From assembly GCA_963920665.1 (NCBI GenBank), contig OY987265.1, forward strand, positions 33,051,001-33,115,000: a stretch of DNA of 64,000 nt, written 5' to 3'. This DNA comes from Straminergon stramineum (lineage: Eukaryota > Streptophyta > Bryopsida > Hypnales > Calliergonaceae). The notes beneath the pieces are model-generated. The model made no database searches and was not told where the DNA came from. It saw nothing but the letters and a program-made list of their open reading frames with translations. Shown here in pieces: positions 13,901-26,170 of this stretch. The first letter of the stretch is position 1. Each line of letters starts with the position of its first letter. The position numbers and the translations under genes are program-made.

Positions 13901-14313
13901 TCCTAAATGAGCAACTCAAATTGGGCGGGTTTCGGATCAACATAATGATCCTAACCTGAACAATTGCCCGGGTAACTAAAACAGGCTAAGCATTAAGGAT
14001 CATTATGATGTTATCAAAGCATAGAACCCTCAAACCAGTCGAAACTAACCCAAGCCACAACACTGTTTCCAGCCATTAGGTTGCCCACTACTAGTTCTAG
14101 TAGAAATCTTAAACCCTAGAAGTGAGAGCAAGGGTTACCGAAGAGATTCTTGGTCAAGCATTCGTTCATGGTGACATGAGTGCACCCAAAGATGACACCT
14201 CCCAGTTCCGATTTCCCCAACATCCGCTGCGGTGGGGGGCCCAGAGCTGCACCTCCACTCGGCCCAGCGCTTGCAGGAGTGAGGAACGTTTGGGTTTGCC
14301 TCCCCGCCCCCAT
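7954..14313 (-). CDS. DCD-domain and kelch-repeat protein, 839 aa, 11 exons
   Basis: Exons, 5' to 3' on the minus strand: 14313-14139, 13206-13028, 12699-11701, 11206-11078, 10799-10433, 10301-10102, 9787-9711, 9556-9455, 9315-9231, 8818-8702, 8043-7954. Every junction is GT-AG and phases agree; the total is 2,520 nt. The start is ATG at 14,313, because a stop lies in frame just upstream. Residues ~36-160 form a DCD domain (LGGVIFGCTH, LFGLP, LFLFNYSGR motifs). Residues ~165-450 are a low-complexity linker. Residues ~452-520 look like a coiled coil. From ~536 to the end come about six kelch blades with repeated YALGG motifs. DCD proteins of plants are linked to development, stress and cell death. 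The same order occurs in the Arabidopsis DCD-kelch protein annotated as NS1A-binding-like. The biochemical role is not established; kelch blades usually bind proteins. Confidence 0.93.
8237..8460. repeat. Interspersed repeat copy in intron 10 of the DCD-kelch gene
   Basis: Shares CATCATTTGGAT, GGTAGATGTT, TCAAGAATAGGTACA and AAGTGGCGCTTTTAGGCACC with copies at 56,040-56,245 and 58,595-58,800. No coding potential. Confidence 0.7.
13308..14046. repeat. Tandem ~330-350-bp repeat inside intron 1 of the DCD-kelch gene
   Basis: Two long units (about 13,308-13,659 and 13,660-13,979) and a short third share AGCATTAAGGGTCATTA, GAACCCTCAAAACAGTC, CATTTTAACCCCTAAA, CATTATGAAAAATATAA and AATCAGCA in the same order. 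The first two carry a TTAACCCCTAAA string like the tip of the TTAA elements, but no matching right tip is found. Confidence 0.75.
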
Positions 14314-14509
14314 TGCACCGGATTCAAATGTCACAAGTCAGTCTACACCACTGCCTCCTCTGACTTGGTATCCAGAACTACCTCATTGCTTTTCTCACCT
14401 GCAACAAATGAAATAACAGCAAAACATGAAAGACCAACAGATGATCCCGGCTGAACCCATTGTGACAATTATGATGGTCCTAAACAAGTGAGAAGTAGAA
14501 TAAGCAAGC

Positions 14510-15060
14510 CATTCCTAATTCTATGTGGGAATACTAGACGAAATATCGTGCAGAGTTCGGAATATCAGTGAAAACCCTAAACCACCAGTAAACAGTCGTC
14601 GTGTACAGTAAAAATCAAAGTACAGTCGACTAGTTCCTCAATTTCTTAACTCAGGAATGATTAGCGATACTAGTTGAGGCACATGCATAGGCAATGCATT
14701 CCTAAATCGATCAGGAGAATTAAGCCGAGATTTCGTCCATAATTCAAAGAATTGCTGAAAACCCTAAAATAGTACAATTATTATAATCATGTACAGTAGA
14801 ATCAAGTACAGCCGGCTGCTTCCTCAATTTCTCAACTCAAGAATACTCAGTGACTCAACCCCGCTTAGATTTCCAACTCTCTTCACTCAATTGCTGCTAC
14901 ACATCTCAAGCCATTCCTAATTATATTAAAGTTCCAAGTGTTAGAGACAATCCTCAACCACGAACAAGCAGTATTAATCGTCTAATCGCGTACAGTATAA
15001 TCCCGGTTCAGCCACATACTTCCTCAATTCGATCAGTGATCCTAATCACGCAACTCACCT
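14510..15060. repeat. Diverged tandem repeats, ~185-200-bp unit, 5' of the DCD-kelch gene
   Basis: Three units share CATTCCTAA, GAAAACCCTAAA, TGTACAGTA and TTCCTCAATTT in order (near 14,512, 14,697 and 14,912). The tract lies just upstream of the start at 14,313, in the likely 5' UTR or promoter. Confidence 0.65.
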
Positions 15061-15689
15061 TCAAAATCTCTTCGCTCAAATTTCTGTCACGTATTTCCAA
15101 CAGAAGAAGCAATCCCTAACCCCAGAGACAGAGACCGCAATATCTCGAAATTCCAGAAACCCAGAACCACAACACAACAATGCACCACTCTCAACAATCT
15201 CAACAACGGAATAACTCCAAACACGATGGATTTCTAAACTGTCACGAGGTGTGTACCATGAGTACGGAGCAAGGCAACAGTAAGAACCTGGATCAAATGC
15301 TTCGTCTAAAGTTGAATGGGAATCGCAACCAAGACGGTTTCTACGGAAATGATGAAGGAAAAATGGTGGGTCCTTGGAATCGTGTGAGGATGACGATGCA
15401 GCTATGACTGACGTTCACAGCTCTTCTCCGAGAAGAGTACTCAAGCCGGCAAACGAGAGAAGAACAAAAGAGGAACGTGAAAGGAAGGACATTTTTCTGT
15501 CCACGGAGAAGAACAAGTAACGGAGGAGATGGCGTCTTCTGTCATGGCGAACTCGTGTCGCACGCACGCTTTCCATTAAGAAAGTCCCCAAACCGTCAAA
15601 ATACCGTTCGTGAAGGTCTGATTCGGATTGAATTTCCACGTCACCTCACACCAATCACAAGATGACTTGTGGCACTTTTTACAAAATGA

Positions 15690-15940
15690 CTTCATTTAAT
15701 CCCTACATGACGCAGCAGACGTTTATGGGCCGATGAATGACAAGGAATTCTCTTGAGTAGGACCGAAGTGCAACTATACATCCTCGGAAATAGGGGTGGA
15801 AAGGGGAGATCTTTTATAATAGTTTGACTCTAAATGAATTTTTTGGTTTTTCTGAAGTAGAGGTTGTCACACGTTTCCAAAATGGCTGATTTCCATGGTC
15901 ACCAACGTGATGTTCAAGGGTCAAGTCGAATCTGACCTTC
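15690..15940. repeat. Right arm of the inverted repeat flanking the DCD-kelch gene
   Basis: Reverse-complement match of 7,065-7,315. Together the arms enclose about 8.4 kb containing the whole gene. Similarity fades outward past 16,000. Confidence 0.7.
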
Positions 15941-17316
15941 ATGTAGGTTAACCAATTCAACATAGTTGGAGGCACCTTTTGCAAGAAGAAACATTTTTGT
16001 GGTAGTAACAATTGAAAATCATGAATTTAAAAAAAAATAGAAATTTTGGATAAGACATGTAAATACTAAAAAAAATTCAAGTTGCATCTCCCTAGGCCTT
16101 TCAAATGGTCTCATAGTTTGGTTATGAAATCAAAATGTTAAGAATCAACAATCAACCAATCACAATTAAGTCAAGGAATGGCATAATAGCACTTTGGGGG
16201 ACACTTTCAATGGGAGTCTACTTGTCAAGAATGGATACAAGGATGGTTATGGATGTTTTCACCTTCTAATGATTACTAGATTTGAAGATTACTAGATGTA
16301 AAATAGAATTCGTAGATCATATCCATATGGTCAAAGTAATAAGTACGCAAACCAATATTTTTCAATAAATTAGAAGCCAAAATTGAAAATACCTTTGAAA
16401 ATCATTTGTAGAGTGAATAATTGAGATTTTTTCAAGAATTTTTTCCCTTAAAGTTCAAAATATTAACTCCTAATCATACTAGTTTTTGAAAAGATTTTAA
16501 TTTTACTTTTTAATGCAAGTCATGTTTGAAGGGTAATTTTTTGGAAAAAATATTATTTTTTGAGGTCAAACGGTCAAACCTACTGATACTTTATCAATAA
16601 TAGAATATTTTCAAAGCAAAGTATTTAGAATCTATACCATACAACTCTTAAGAGAATTGATGGCTCAAAAAATGTATTTTTGTAAACTAGTAATGTATTT
16701 GTCTGTTGTTCAGAATTTGAACACCTCGTCCTTTAACGATTAAATCTTAAATAGGCATTGCAAATTCAAAGTAAATATCTAAGTCACCAAAAAAATATGT
16801 GAAATTTGATTCCAAAATAGCCTTACGTCATGAATATTACAATTAGAAAATTTTCTTGGTCAACATTTCTATATTTTTTAAATTCCAAATGTTTAATCTC
16901 TAAAGGTTTTCCATGTCTTTAGGTACAAAACTACTTCAAAGTACTTAAACCCAAAGCAAGGCTAAAATCTTCATCTATATTTAATCATTAAAAATTTCAA
17001 ACAAAGGATCCTTTAGTTAATTTGTTAGAGTACACTCTCCTAAAATTTTAAAACAAGAAACCTTCAAACCTTACCAAAAAAAAGATCAAGTCACTTAAGT
17101 TTTTAAAAGAAGTATTTTCAACTCTTTCCAAATGGTTAGATTTCATCTTTCAAATTTTTTACATGAAAATGTGTAGATCCTAGAACTTGTTACTCTCCAT
17201 AATATGTTGAATAGATAAGTTGGAAATACCTAAGAAAATTCAAACAAAAAAAAATTTCATATTCATGCTTGAAAAAAAATAGGAAGTAAAAAGAAGTAGA
17301 GTATTGTATGATTTAA
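15941..17316. other. AT-rich spacer, no gene seen
   Basis: Very AT-rich, no long frame on either strand, no recognisable ends of an element. Confidence 0.4.
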
Positions 17317-18256
17317 CCCCTAAAGGACCAAATGGTATTTTTTGGTAACATAGCGATATCGGGCAACTCATTACAAATGGAATTTTTTTTTCTTTGAAAT
17401 TTTCACACAATATGTGCTCGAGGAGTAGCTTTAAGACACAACAATTTTCATAACTTTTGAATGCATGGTCAAAAAGTTATTGTATGATATGTTGTTTTCA
17501 TTACTCGGCGGGCAGCCCGAGCAACAAAAAAACTTCTTTAAAAATCACTTTTTTTTAAAATAAAAATTTGAAATTTATTTTGTTGATTTATATGTACATG
17601 GAAATATTTTCATCATTCCATTTTGATTTATGAGATGAAAGTTATGAAGAGTTTTAGTTGTGGATAGTTTGTGGGTAGTAATAGAATCTCTATTCTAAAA
17701 TAAACTTTGAAGACCTTTATTTAACTCAATTTTCAATATTTTTGGAAAAAAATAAAAAATTTTAGGTTTAGATTGTTTATTACAACATTATCACCATTGG
17801 GATTGGCATTTTTCAATTCCATAAATACATTATTAACAATTTAGTATTTTGAATCATTCTCTACTTCTTTCTACTTACTAATTTTTTCCTATATGTTGTA
17901 CAATTCCAAATGATCTAAAATTTTTCAAGAATGTAGCCAACATGACTTAAAGAATGAATTCAAAGAGTTACAATCATTTTGGATATTTTTTCATAATGAT
18001 CTGACCTTGTGAAGTGCATCTGCCCGGATTTTCGCAGGGCCAAAAAATGGCTTTTTGTCACTTCAAATGCTAATATCTTGCAATCTACAAGGTGGAAATT
18101 TCTGAAATTTTTTCCACATATTTCCAAACCAGATAACTACAAGATCCTATGGTTACATTTGTCCAAAAATGTATTTTTTCTAAAATTTGGTACTTGTACC
18201 AGAGATGACAGTTTTGGAGTGTTTTTGGTGAAAACATAGTCAAATACCTGTAGGGG
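17317..18256 (+). mobile_element. TTAA-flanked MITE (piggyBac-like), copy 1, 940 bp
   Basis: TTAA stands at 17,313-17,316 and 18,257-18,260. The left tip is CCCCTAAAGGACCAAA and the right tip, inverted, is CCCCTACAGGTATTTGA. The interior aligns end to end with the copies at 44,920-45,862 and 46,969-47,914. No bases beyond TTAA are duplicated, so TTAA itself is the likely target duplication. The TTAA target and CCC-type tips are the pattern of piggyBac transposons. No transposase is encoded. Confidence 0.8.
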
Positions 18257-18260
18257 TTAA

Positions 18261-18526
18261 AATACTAAATGTTAAGAATGTGAAGTGTTAAAAATACTAA
18301 ATGTTAAGAATTTAGTTATGGAATTGAAAAATGCCAATCCTAATGGATGTAATGCTGTAATAAACAATAGACATCCAATGTTTTTTCAAAATATTGAAAA
18401 AAGAGTTAAATAAATGACTTCAAAGTTTATCTTAGAGTAGAGATTCCATTACTACCCACAAACTAAAATCCTCATAACTTTCATCTCATTAATTAAAATG
18501 GAATGAATAAAAGTTTTCTACATTAT

Positions 18527-18577
<51 letters not shown>

Positions 18578-18850
18578 TTGAAAACCGATTTCAAATTTTT
18601 ATTTCTTAGAAAAGTGATTTTTAAACAAATTTTCTGAGTTGCCTTGGCTCCCCGCCGAACAATGATATTACATATCATACAATAACTTTTTAACCATGTG
18701 GTCAAAAGTTATGAAAATTGTCGGACTTTAAAGCTACTCCTTCAGAATATGTTGTGTAAAAATTTCATAGAAAAAAATAAAACTTCCATTTGTAAGAAGT
18801 TGCCTATAATCACTATGATGCTAGAAAAATGTTGTTTGGACCTTGAGGGG
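18261..18850 (-). mobile_element. Truncated inverted copy of the same TTAA element
   Basis: Reverse complement of the left part of copy 1, ending at tip GACCTTGAGGGG followed by TTAA at 18,851-18,854. It lacks roughly the right third and carries an AT microsatellite. It lies tail to tail with copy 1. Confidence 0.75.
18532..18574. repeat. (AT)n microsatellite
   Basis: About 20 uninterrupted AT units inside the truncated element copy. Confidence 0.95.
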
Positions 18851-18854
18851 TTAA

Positions 18855-20354
18855 GATTTTTAAATTAACCAAATGTGTACCCCAAAGATTCAAAGAAAAG
18901 TTGCACCAATTTTTGTTACAATGCATTATGTTGTACTATTATAAGAACTTTGAGAATTTCTACTCCAAAATGTGAATTGGTTTAGAATGGAAGATACTCC
19001 GTAGTTTTTTACAAATGGTAGTATATATTGTGATAACCAAAATCTTGTACCAAGCTCCATCAACATGGACCAATTTTCATATCACTCAAAAATAATCTCA
19101 TCAAATTGCCATGCTTCAAACATACTTTTCTTCTCACACTCAAAGCATATTGTCTAATCAAACTCTAATATGTACATCTTGCACATGTCCTTATTCTTGT
19201 CGTTCATTTGTAAGAGTATCCTCTTCGACTAGTGTTTTTTTTAAGCAACTCAATGCCCAATTACCTCCAAAAAAATTGGGTAGCTTCAAGCCTATAAAAA
19301 ATAAAGGGCAAATGTGTGTAAAAATGCCAAATTGTTATCATGGTCCTGCACACTACTGCCACTATGTTTCCAAAACTTCATTTCGTCTGTCATACACATC
19401 CAACATATTCAAAAATTGCCTAAAATAAATACATATTACATTTGCATACTCAAAATTGGTCTCCTTCAAATTAGTGAAGGAACCAAGAAACTTCTTGAGA
19501 GAAAGGCCACATAACCAGTGGTCCGAACCCCCCCAAAGAAACATTGTCTCCAACCATGAGGGCTACCATGTTGACAGTATCACCTTCATCATGTGGATAA
19601 TGATAAGGGCTATCTAACTTGGTTGAATTGTACCATAATTTGGTTATTGAAGATGAGGTGATTAATTGAAGGACTTCTAAACTTATTATCAGCAACTCTA
19701 AACTTATTATCAGCAACTCTAAACTTAACTCCTTGTTTTGTGATGCCTATTTATATTCCTTATTTTTTGGGAAACTTATCTGTGTCAAAAAAGATGAAAA
19801 ATGTAGACTTGAATTTCATATCATTAGTGAAGTGACTCTTTCAAATGAAGGGCCATTTTTATTTCCTTCTTTAGTGTGAAATAAGTTACTCGATTCTCTC
19901 TTTCACATGATGTGCATTTCTCCCCTCTCTTCAAGGAACCAGGGAGACCTTCGATTGCAACTATACCACGTCACCTGACTCGTCTCCCTCGGCACTCCTC
20001 CCTGCTTGTCGTTGTGTGTTGGGTCGTTCTTTGTGCAGCGCTGTCTTTCTCCAAGCTGGGTCGTTGTGTGCTACTGTTAGAATGGAGCCGCCCTAAAAGT
20101 AGGGTTTGCAATTAGGCTGGATCCATTTTGTGCTTGTCTACCTTGCTACCTAGTGTGATGGGGGTGCAGACAATTATCTAAAATACTCACAACTTTGACC
20201 CCCAGCTATGCTTCAATGTTGCCATCTTGACGACCTTTCCTAGTTTCAAATTCAATGCTTACTTCCTTTAAGCTGCCGGATCATCAATGAATCCATAAGA
20301 ACCTTGTTTTCTTTGTCAAACTTCATTAGTTATCCATACCTTAAGTCAAATTGT
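18855..20354. other. Spacer, no gene seen
   Basis: Only short frames. The stretch at 19,100-19,560 has frames on both strands but no recognisable protein. Confidence 0.4.
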
Positions 20355-20580
20355 TAGTTTGTTTTGTTTGTTTGTTATGTTGAGATTTCCCGGACCATGC
20401 ATCCCCTAGCCACATGCTTGTTACTGTTAGAAAGCTCTCGGCAAGGAGGGGTGCACAGGCTTTGTTTTGTGGCATTTGGACATATGATGTAAAAGTTATT
20501 GAATTTCAAAGTTTTTATGAACCAAAAAATTAAGAAAATACTTTTATTTTTATTTTTATTGTGGTGACAATACAAGGCAC
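20355..20580. repeat. Interspersed repeat, single copy of the 40.85-41.63-kb family
   Basis: Contains GTTTGTTATGTTGAG, GGAGGGGTGCACAGGCTTTG, TTTTGTGGCATTTGGAC and GATGTAAAAGTTATTGAAT, matching the units at 40,852-41,630. Confidence 0.7.
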
Positions 20581-20949
20581 ACTAGTCTAGATGATTTTGT
20601 ACTAGAAATGGAGATGAGGTAAAAGCAGAAAACAACAAACAAATCACTAGCACAAATTTTCAATGTTGGCAACATTGAAAACAGTAGAGATACTCACCTC
20701 ATAAAAAAGTATGGAGGTCCAATTCCGAAAGATAACTATGGAATTTCAAAGCTTGAGAAAAGAATTTTGTATGGCAATTGTTGAAACTAGCTAAGTCAAC
20801 TAGTGATAGTAGCCCTAACATTGCACTCAATACTTTAGACACAGTAACAAACACTCATACACTTTGATCGTAAAACAAGCGCATACATAAGGTAAACCAG
20901 CCTATGACACGCAAAATGACTTATTTGCATTGTTCACATTTTTGAAAAT

Positions 20950-21200
20950 TTTGAATTTTTCTACCATATAAAGACAAACATGAGAAATGGAGAGAACAAT
21001 TGAAATTTTATTTTTTTGACAAAGTATGAAATTTTTTCTAAATTTTTGAAGTGTGCTATCCAATTAGCCCAAAGCAGTCTGTAGACTACTCCAAAACCAT
21101 CAAAAAGTGTATCCATCATGGTCATCATACCACCTAAAGCAGTAACAATATTTCCTAATATAGTTGCAATATTTTTTAACATAGGCATGACATAAAGGAA
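20950..21200. repeat. Interspersed repeat, copy 1 of 2
   Basis: Aligns in the same orientation with 56,270-56,550. Shared blocks include TGAGAAATGGAGA, TGAATTTTTGAAGTGT-like text, ATGGTCATCAT, CCACC..AGCAGT.ACAATATT and GGAATAAAAA. Confidence 0.7.
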
Positions 21201-23376
21201 TAAAAAATTTAGTTCTTGTAATGAATATACACCAGAAAGGTGGAAGTTCCTAAAGTAGTCACCAATAACTTCATCACCCTAAGCACTGATATTTGGCCAT
21301 TAACCTACCTCATGAAGTCCTAATTTCATTTCCTAGATAAAGTCTACCATGAATTGATAGAATATTGTAATGAGTGGTTTTGTAGGTGTTTGTATTAGAG
21401 AGTTGGCCTGTCATGGGTTGATTTACCTTATATTATTCTTTAAGTAACTCACATACTTCTCTCTATGCCAATGTTTGGTTGCAGAGTATACAACTCACAA
21501 CTAACATGTAGGCTAAGCTCACATTACCCTGACATGACGCGCACACTAAAAAAGGAGCTACCTTGTCTAAAGTTTCACACCATGTGCCAAGCGGCACGTA
21601 TCTATGATCATTTCGTACTTCAAGAAAAGCATCACTTCATCTTCTTGCCTCTAGACTGGTGCTTTCCTAGCGAATTATGATTTGAGGTGAACTTCATACT
21701 AGCTTGGATGTAGGTCATACTCAAGCTGTGAACATTCATTCTTGCACTCTGAAATTAGGTCCATCAATACATAAATTATTTTTATTACTCTGGTGGAATA
21801 CAACCTTCATGGTTCAAAATTCTTGCACTTTAGGGGTTGGGATTCCTCTTAGAGCCCGTACTCATTGCATCCTTCAAACATGTTGTGCTTGATTGATGTG
21901 TTACTCTGTGAGCATCAATTTACCCCCCCTTGGTAAATTGCGAGTACAATCAAGTTTTAGGGGTTTGATAAAGTAATTCCTACTTTTTGGTGTCCAAGCA
22001 TGGTCCATTGTGCTTTCTAAGCAATGTATCTTTTCTAAGTGCCTAAGTGTGCCCAAATGTGCAAGAATCACCAAATCCAACTTCCAATACAACCATGCCC
22101 TTATTTGGCCAAATGGATGAGGCCGCTGTGGTTTTTGGTGTAACTCATGTCAAGAAGGATTTAACCTCAAAAACTTCTAGAAAATTCCTTTACCTTTCAT
22201 AAAACGTGAAATTTGACCCTATCCAACTTTTCTAGCCAAAATTACAAGCGGATGAAGTTTGACTGCTACTTGGTTCATCAAACTTCATCCACGACTTAAG
22301 TCTAATTCCCTAATTCAAAATGACTTGAAATTTCTTGGAATTGTGTAAGAGGCTTACTTCTACCTAAATCCAGAGTTTTGTCTTAATTGGACACTTCTAT
22401 AAACATTTCATCCAAGCCTACGCTAAACTTCATCCTTTTGTATCTTCTTGGGTTTTTGGCCTTCCCCTAAGTGAAGGGTTCCTAAGAGCTCTACTTATCC
22501 CCTTCTACAAACCTATGGTTCTACCTTCCTTACTCTATCCAACCTTCTAAGTTTTCTCTTAGGCTTCTTTAGTGTTTGGGTTTTGGTGTAGCTTCTACCT
22601 ATTTAATATTTTTGGTGAGTTTATATTTTCTTCTTGTAGCCCTTAATTCTAGCTTTCTATTATGGTAGGATGCTCACTAATCTAACCTCCCTACAAAAAG
22701 CTTTTGATGGATAAAGTTTGATCTCTAGTCGGTGCTTAAAACTTCATCCGTTAATTCCTCCTACTCTACAATTTGAAATCAATTTTTTCTTTCACTAGTG
22801 GAATCTAATTAATGTCCTTCTTCTAATTTTCTCAATTTATTCCCAAATTTTATGTTTATTTGGTTTTCATCCAACTTAAGTCCTAACCTTCATCCAACGA
22901 TAACTTTTTCATTTTTACCCTGATTTGGGCATGTCTTAGGTTTTTGGAGAGCTATGAACTTCCTCTCTAAGGTTTTGAATTCAAAGACGACCTAACCTCT
23001 AATCTTGGGGGCTTGACTCAGGGCTAGGTCTCAGCTATGATTAGTATTTGCTAATTAGGTGGATTGAAAAGATTGAGAAGGGGGTTGTTTCATACCTCGG
23101 AACTAATGCCATTGATTGTGACTCCCAAAAGTACTTCCTCCTCCGCCATGAACTCCCTTGATACGATGCAATGGACCACCGTTTTGATAATATAGTGGGT
23201 TAATACAATGGTTGGTCTATCTCTTTGGTCTCCTCTTTCATTCTTCCCTTTTGCTTCCTTTTTTTTCTACCCTATTCTTTTACATTCTAAAGGTGGCCCA
23301 ACTACCCTTGTTTTTACTTACGAGACTAATTAAGGAAGCGTCATTTTGTCTTACAAGGTTAAACTATTTGTTACAT
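21201..23376. other. Spacer, no gene seen
   Basis: No coding frame recognised. The phrase AAACTTCATCC recurs several times at 22.2-22.9 kb. Confidence 0.4.
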
Positions 23377-24679
23377 TGTCGCATTGTAAATGCATTCATT
23401 ATGTGAAAATACATAATTGTTTGTTAAATGGGATTTTTTTTTCTAGACTTGAAGATGTTTTAATATTTTAGTTAATTTGTTTGAAATTGTAAAAAATAAA
23501 AGGTAAAGTTTGTTTTATCTTTCATCGGTTGTTTTTAATGGATTAGATGTCTACGTAGATGATGTGGATAGACTTATTGAAGATAGGAGGTGGCTCATGG
23601 GTGTATTATGACCCATGTGGCATCTTAGTGGGCAGAATTCACTAGCTTAGATGGATGGCATGGAGGTTGACGTGGCGAATGAAGAGGAGGGTCATCTTCT
23701 TCCTCCTACTTGTTTACATGGGAGAACCCGTCACTTTGAGAAGGCATTGCAATTTGTAAATGGAGGTTTTTGCAATGAAATTTTGAGAGCTTATATATCT
23801 TATTTTTGTGTTTCCGAAAAGTTATCACTCACTAAGTTTGGAATTAGTATGTGTAAGTTATGAGTTTGGGAGTGAAGTGTTGTGGAGTTGTTTAAAACTT
23901 TTAAGAGAGTGAGCTTTGGTAGACTACAAAAGGTGTAAAGTAACTTAGTTTTGAGTGAAACTTGGAGAGGTTGTAGATACTTATATTATCTTTCCAAAAT
24001 AGGTTCATTTTCTTAGTTTGGAGTTAGTATGTGAAAGTTATGGGCTTGAGAGTGAAAGAGTGAAGAGCTATTTTCGGTTTTCAAAAGAGTAAACTTTGAA
24101 GGGCTATGAAAGGTGGAAAATATTTTATATTTGAGTGAAACTTAGGTATGTTGTAGATACTCACGTTAGCTTTCCAAACTGGATTTATTTTCTTGGTTCG
24201 GAATTAGTATGTGAAAGTTATGTGCTTAGGAGTGAAGTATAGATGAGCTGCCTTTGAGTTGGAAACGGTGAACTTTGATTAACCATAAAAGTTGGACAAT
24301 AGCTTAGTTTTGAGTGAATTTTGGAGAGGTTGTAGAAATTTTTGGTAACTTTTCAAGAACATATCACATTCTTAATTTGAAGTTGTAGAGCGTCCATGAC
24401 ACTCATTTTTTATATCAGACACTTCTTCAAGGGGAGTTTATGGAGGATATGACTTTTTCTACTATTTTTTTTATCACATATGATGTATATTGAGACTCCA
24501 TAACATCTTTTGAGGGGTATATGGAAATGTGATAGTATTTTGGTTCATATGGCATCATTCGGGGGTTTATTGTTATGTTTGTGATTTTATATGACCACGG
24601 GATCTTCCATTATTTGGGCTACATCTAGTTGTAGCTAGAAGCCCTGCGTTTTCCCAAGGCAAGGCCTCTCTACTCAACA
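23377..24679 (+). mobile_element. LTR-like noncoding repeat, copy 1 (1.3 kb)
   Basis: Starts TGTCGCATTGTAAATG and ends CTCTCTACTCAACA, and aligns over its length with 51,105-52,322. Tips TG..CA suggest an LTR. Three internal units of ~180 bp lie at 23,832-24,016, 24,017-24,196 and 24,197-24,374, each starting near a GTTTGGAATTAGTATGTG-like block. No target duplication is clear here, and no gag or pol frame lies beside it. Confidence 0.65.
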
Positions 24680-26170
24680 ACGTCCAACCTCGTGATAATC
24701 ACCACGTTTTCTTCCAATGGTCATAACAAAGTGGGAAGATTTCTCCTCTATTTTATCTCCCTCAACTCTTCCCTATCTTACCTCAAGGATTCTTTATCTT
24801 CTTGCCACTCTCTCCACCTTTTTAGTTAACCTTCTACATACTTGGTTTCCTTGCCTCTTTTTTTGTGGAAGACATGGAATTGGCTTCCCTGCTTTGGTGC
24901 TTGGTTAGAAGGAAGCCAAGCTTGATCCTTGCATTGGTTCTCCCTTATTCTGTGTTTTTTTTACTTCTTTTCCTTATGCTCCCCAAAATCTCCTACTACT
25001 GGACCCTATTTCCCATTGTTGAACCCCAATTTTTCACTATTGAACCCAACTCCTAGTTGAAATCCAATCTCCCACTACTAAACCGATTCATGAGCTCCAA
25101 GAAGCATTTTTTGCAACCCCAAGTGGAGAGGCTAGCTAAGTGAGCCTGATGAGGTTGAGTGGCCATAATTGTGAAATAAGGTAGAAGATTGATGTAACAT
25201 TATTTACCAATGAGGCAGGTGTTCCCTTTACATCCTTGAAAAGGGGATCCCTTTAACCCCTTGTTATACAGCACAATATTCTAGGACTTTTTGCATTCTC
25301 ACCAGCATGTGAAGTGTGCATTGATTGGGGGATATTATGGTCAGATCACTTTGCGGAGAACCCTGTTAGACAAATTGATTTTACCCCTGTGTATGATTTT
25401 TTCTTATGCAATCAGGCAAACCTTGGGAGATTGTAGATCACAATTGAAATTTTTCTAGACCTGAGCCCTGTGATTTCCTTTCACAGGTTAGTGGCCTTAG
25501 ACCAATTCAGCCAAGTCATTTGAAGCATAGGTTGATTAAAGCCAAGTTGCTAGTTGGTGGCTAACCAAGTGTGCATATTAGAAATAAATGGCTGCGGGTT
25601 ATTAATTTATCGAAGCTGTTTATGGTGGCTACTTGTTGAGATTTTGCACTCGTTACAGTAAATTGCTTTCCACAATTTTACAATCTGCGCTTTCCATTTT
25701 TCTCTGCTGGTTTGCTCTCCAAAATGGAATGGTTACTTTGTTTGTAGCATTTCCCTTTGATGAACTAAAATTGTGCTCCAATCTGACCATACTGTTTCAT
25801 ATATTCCAGCACCTCTGCAGCATACTTTTGACTACCAGAGATATTACAAATCAGTAATATTTTTCATAATTGTAACTTAGCAATTCAATCCATCCAAATG
25901 AGTATACATAGTGTTGTGGGCAACTGCCCGCAGCATTTTACAAATACTCTACAATTTCTGACAAACTGATAGAAAATTCATCTATCACAATTTGCCACTC
26001 CCGAAGACATAAAAGGGAAACCTCGTAATCAGGCCAAATGCTCTTATTGGTGATAACTCAGCCTTTTGGCAAAATGAATTTAAATTACACAAAAGCAAAA
26101 AGGGGGGAAAAAATTGTTCCAAACTATTGTTACATACGGCAACTAGCCAGAGGACTCTCCACACCAGCAA
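24680..26170. other. Spacer including the 3' flank of the prenyl synthase gene
   Basis: No gene seen. The last few hundred bases (about 25,900-26,170) are probably the 3' UTR of the minus-strand gene ending at 26,171. Confidence 0.4.

Noticed and set aside
21830..21975. TTTAGGGGTT and TTTTAGGGGTTTGA strings like TTAA-element tips
   Set aside because: No TTAA follows and no partner tip lies nearby.
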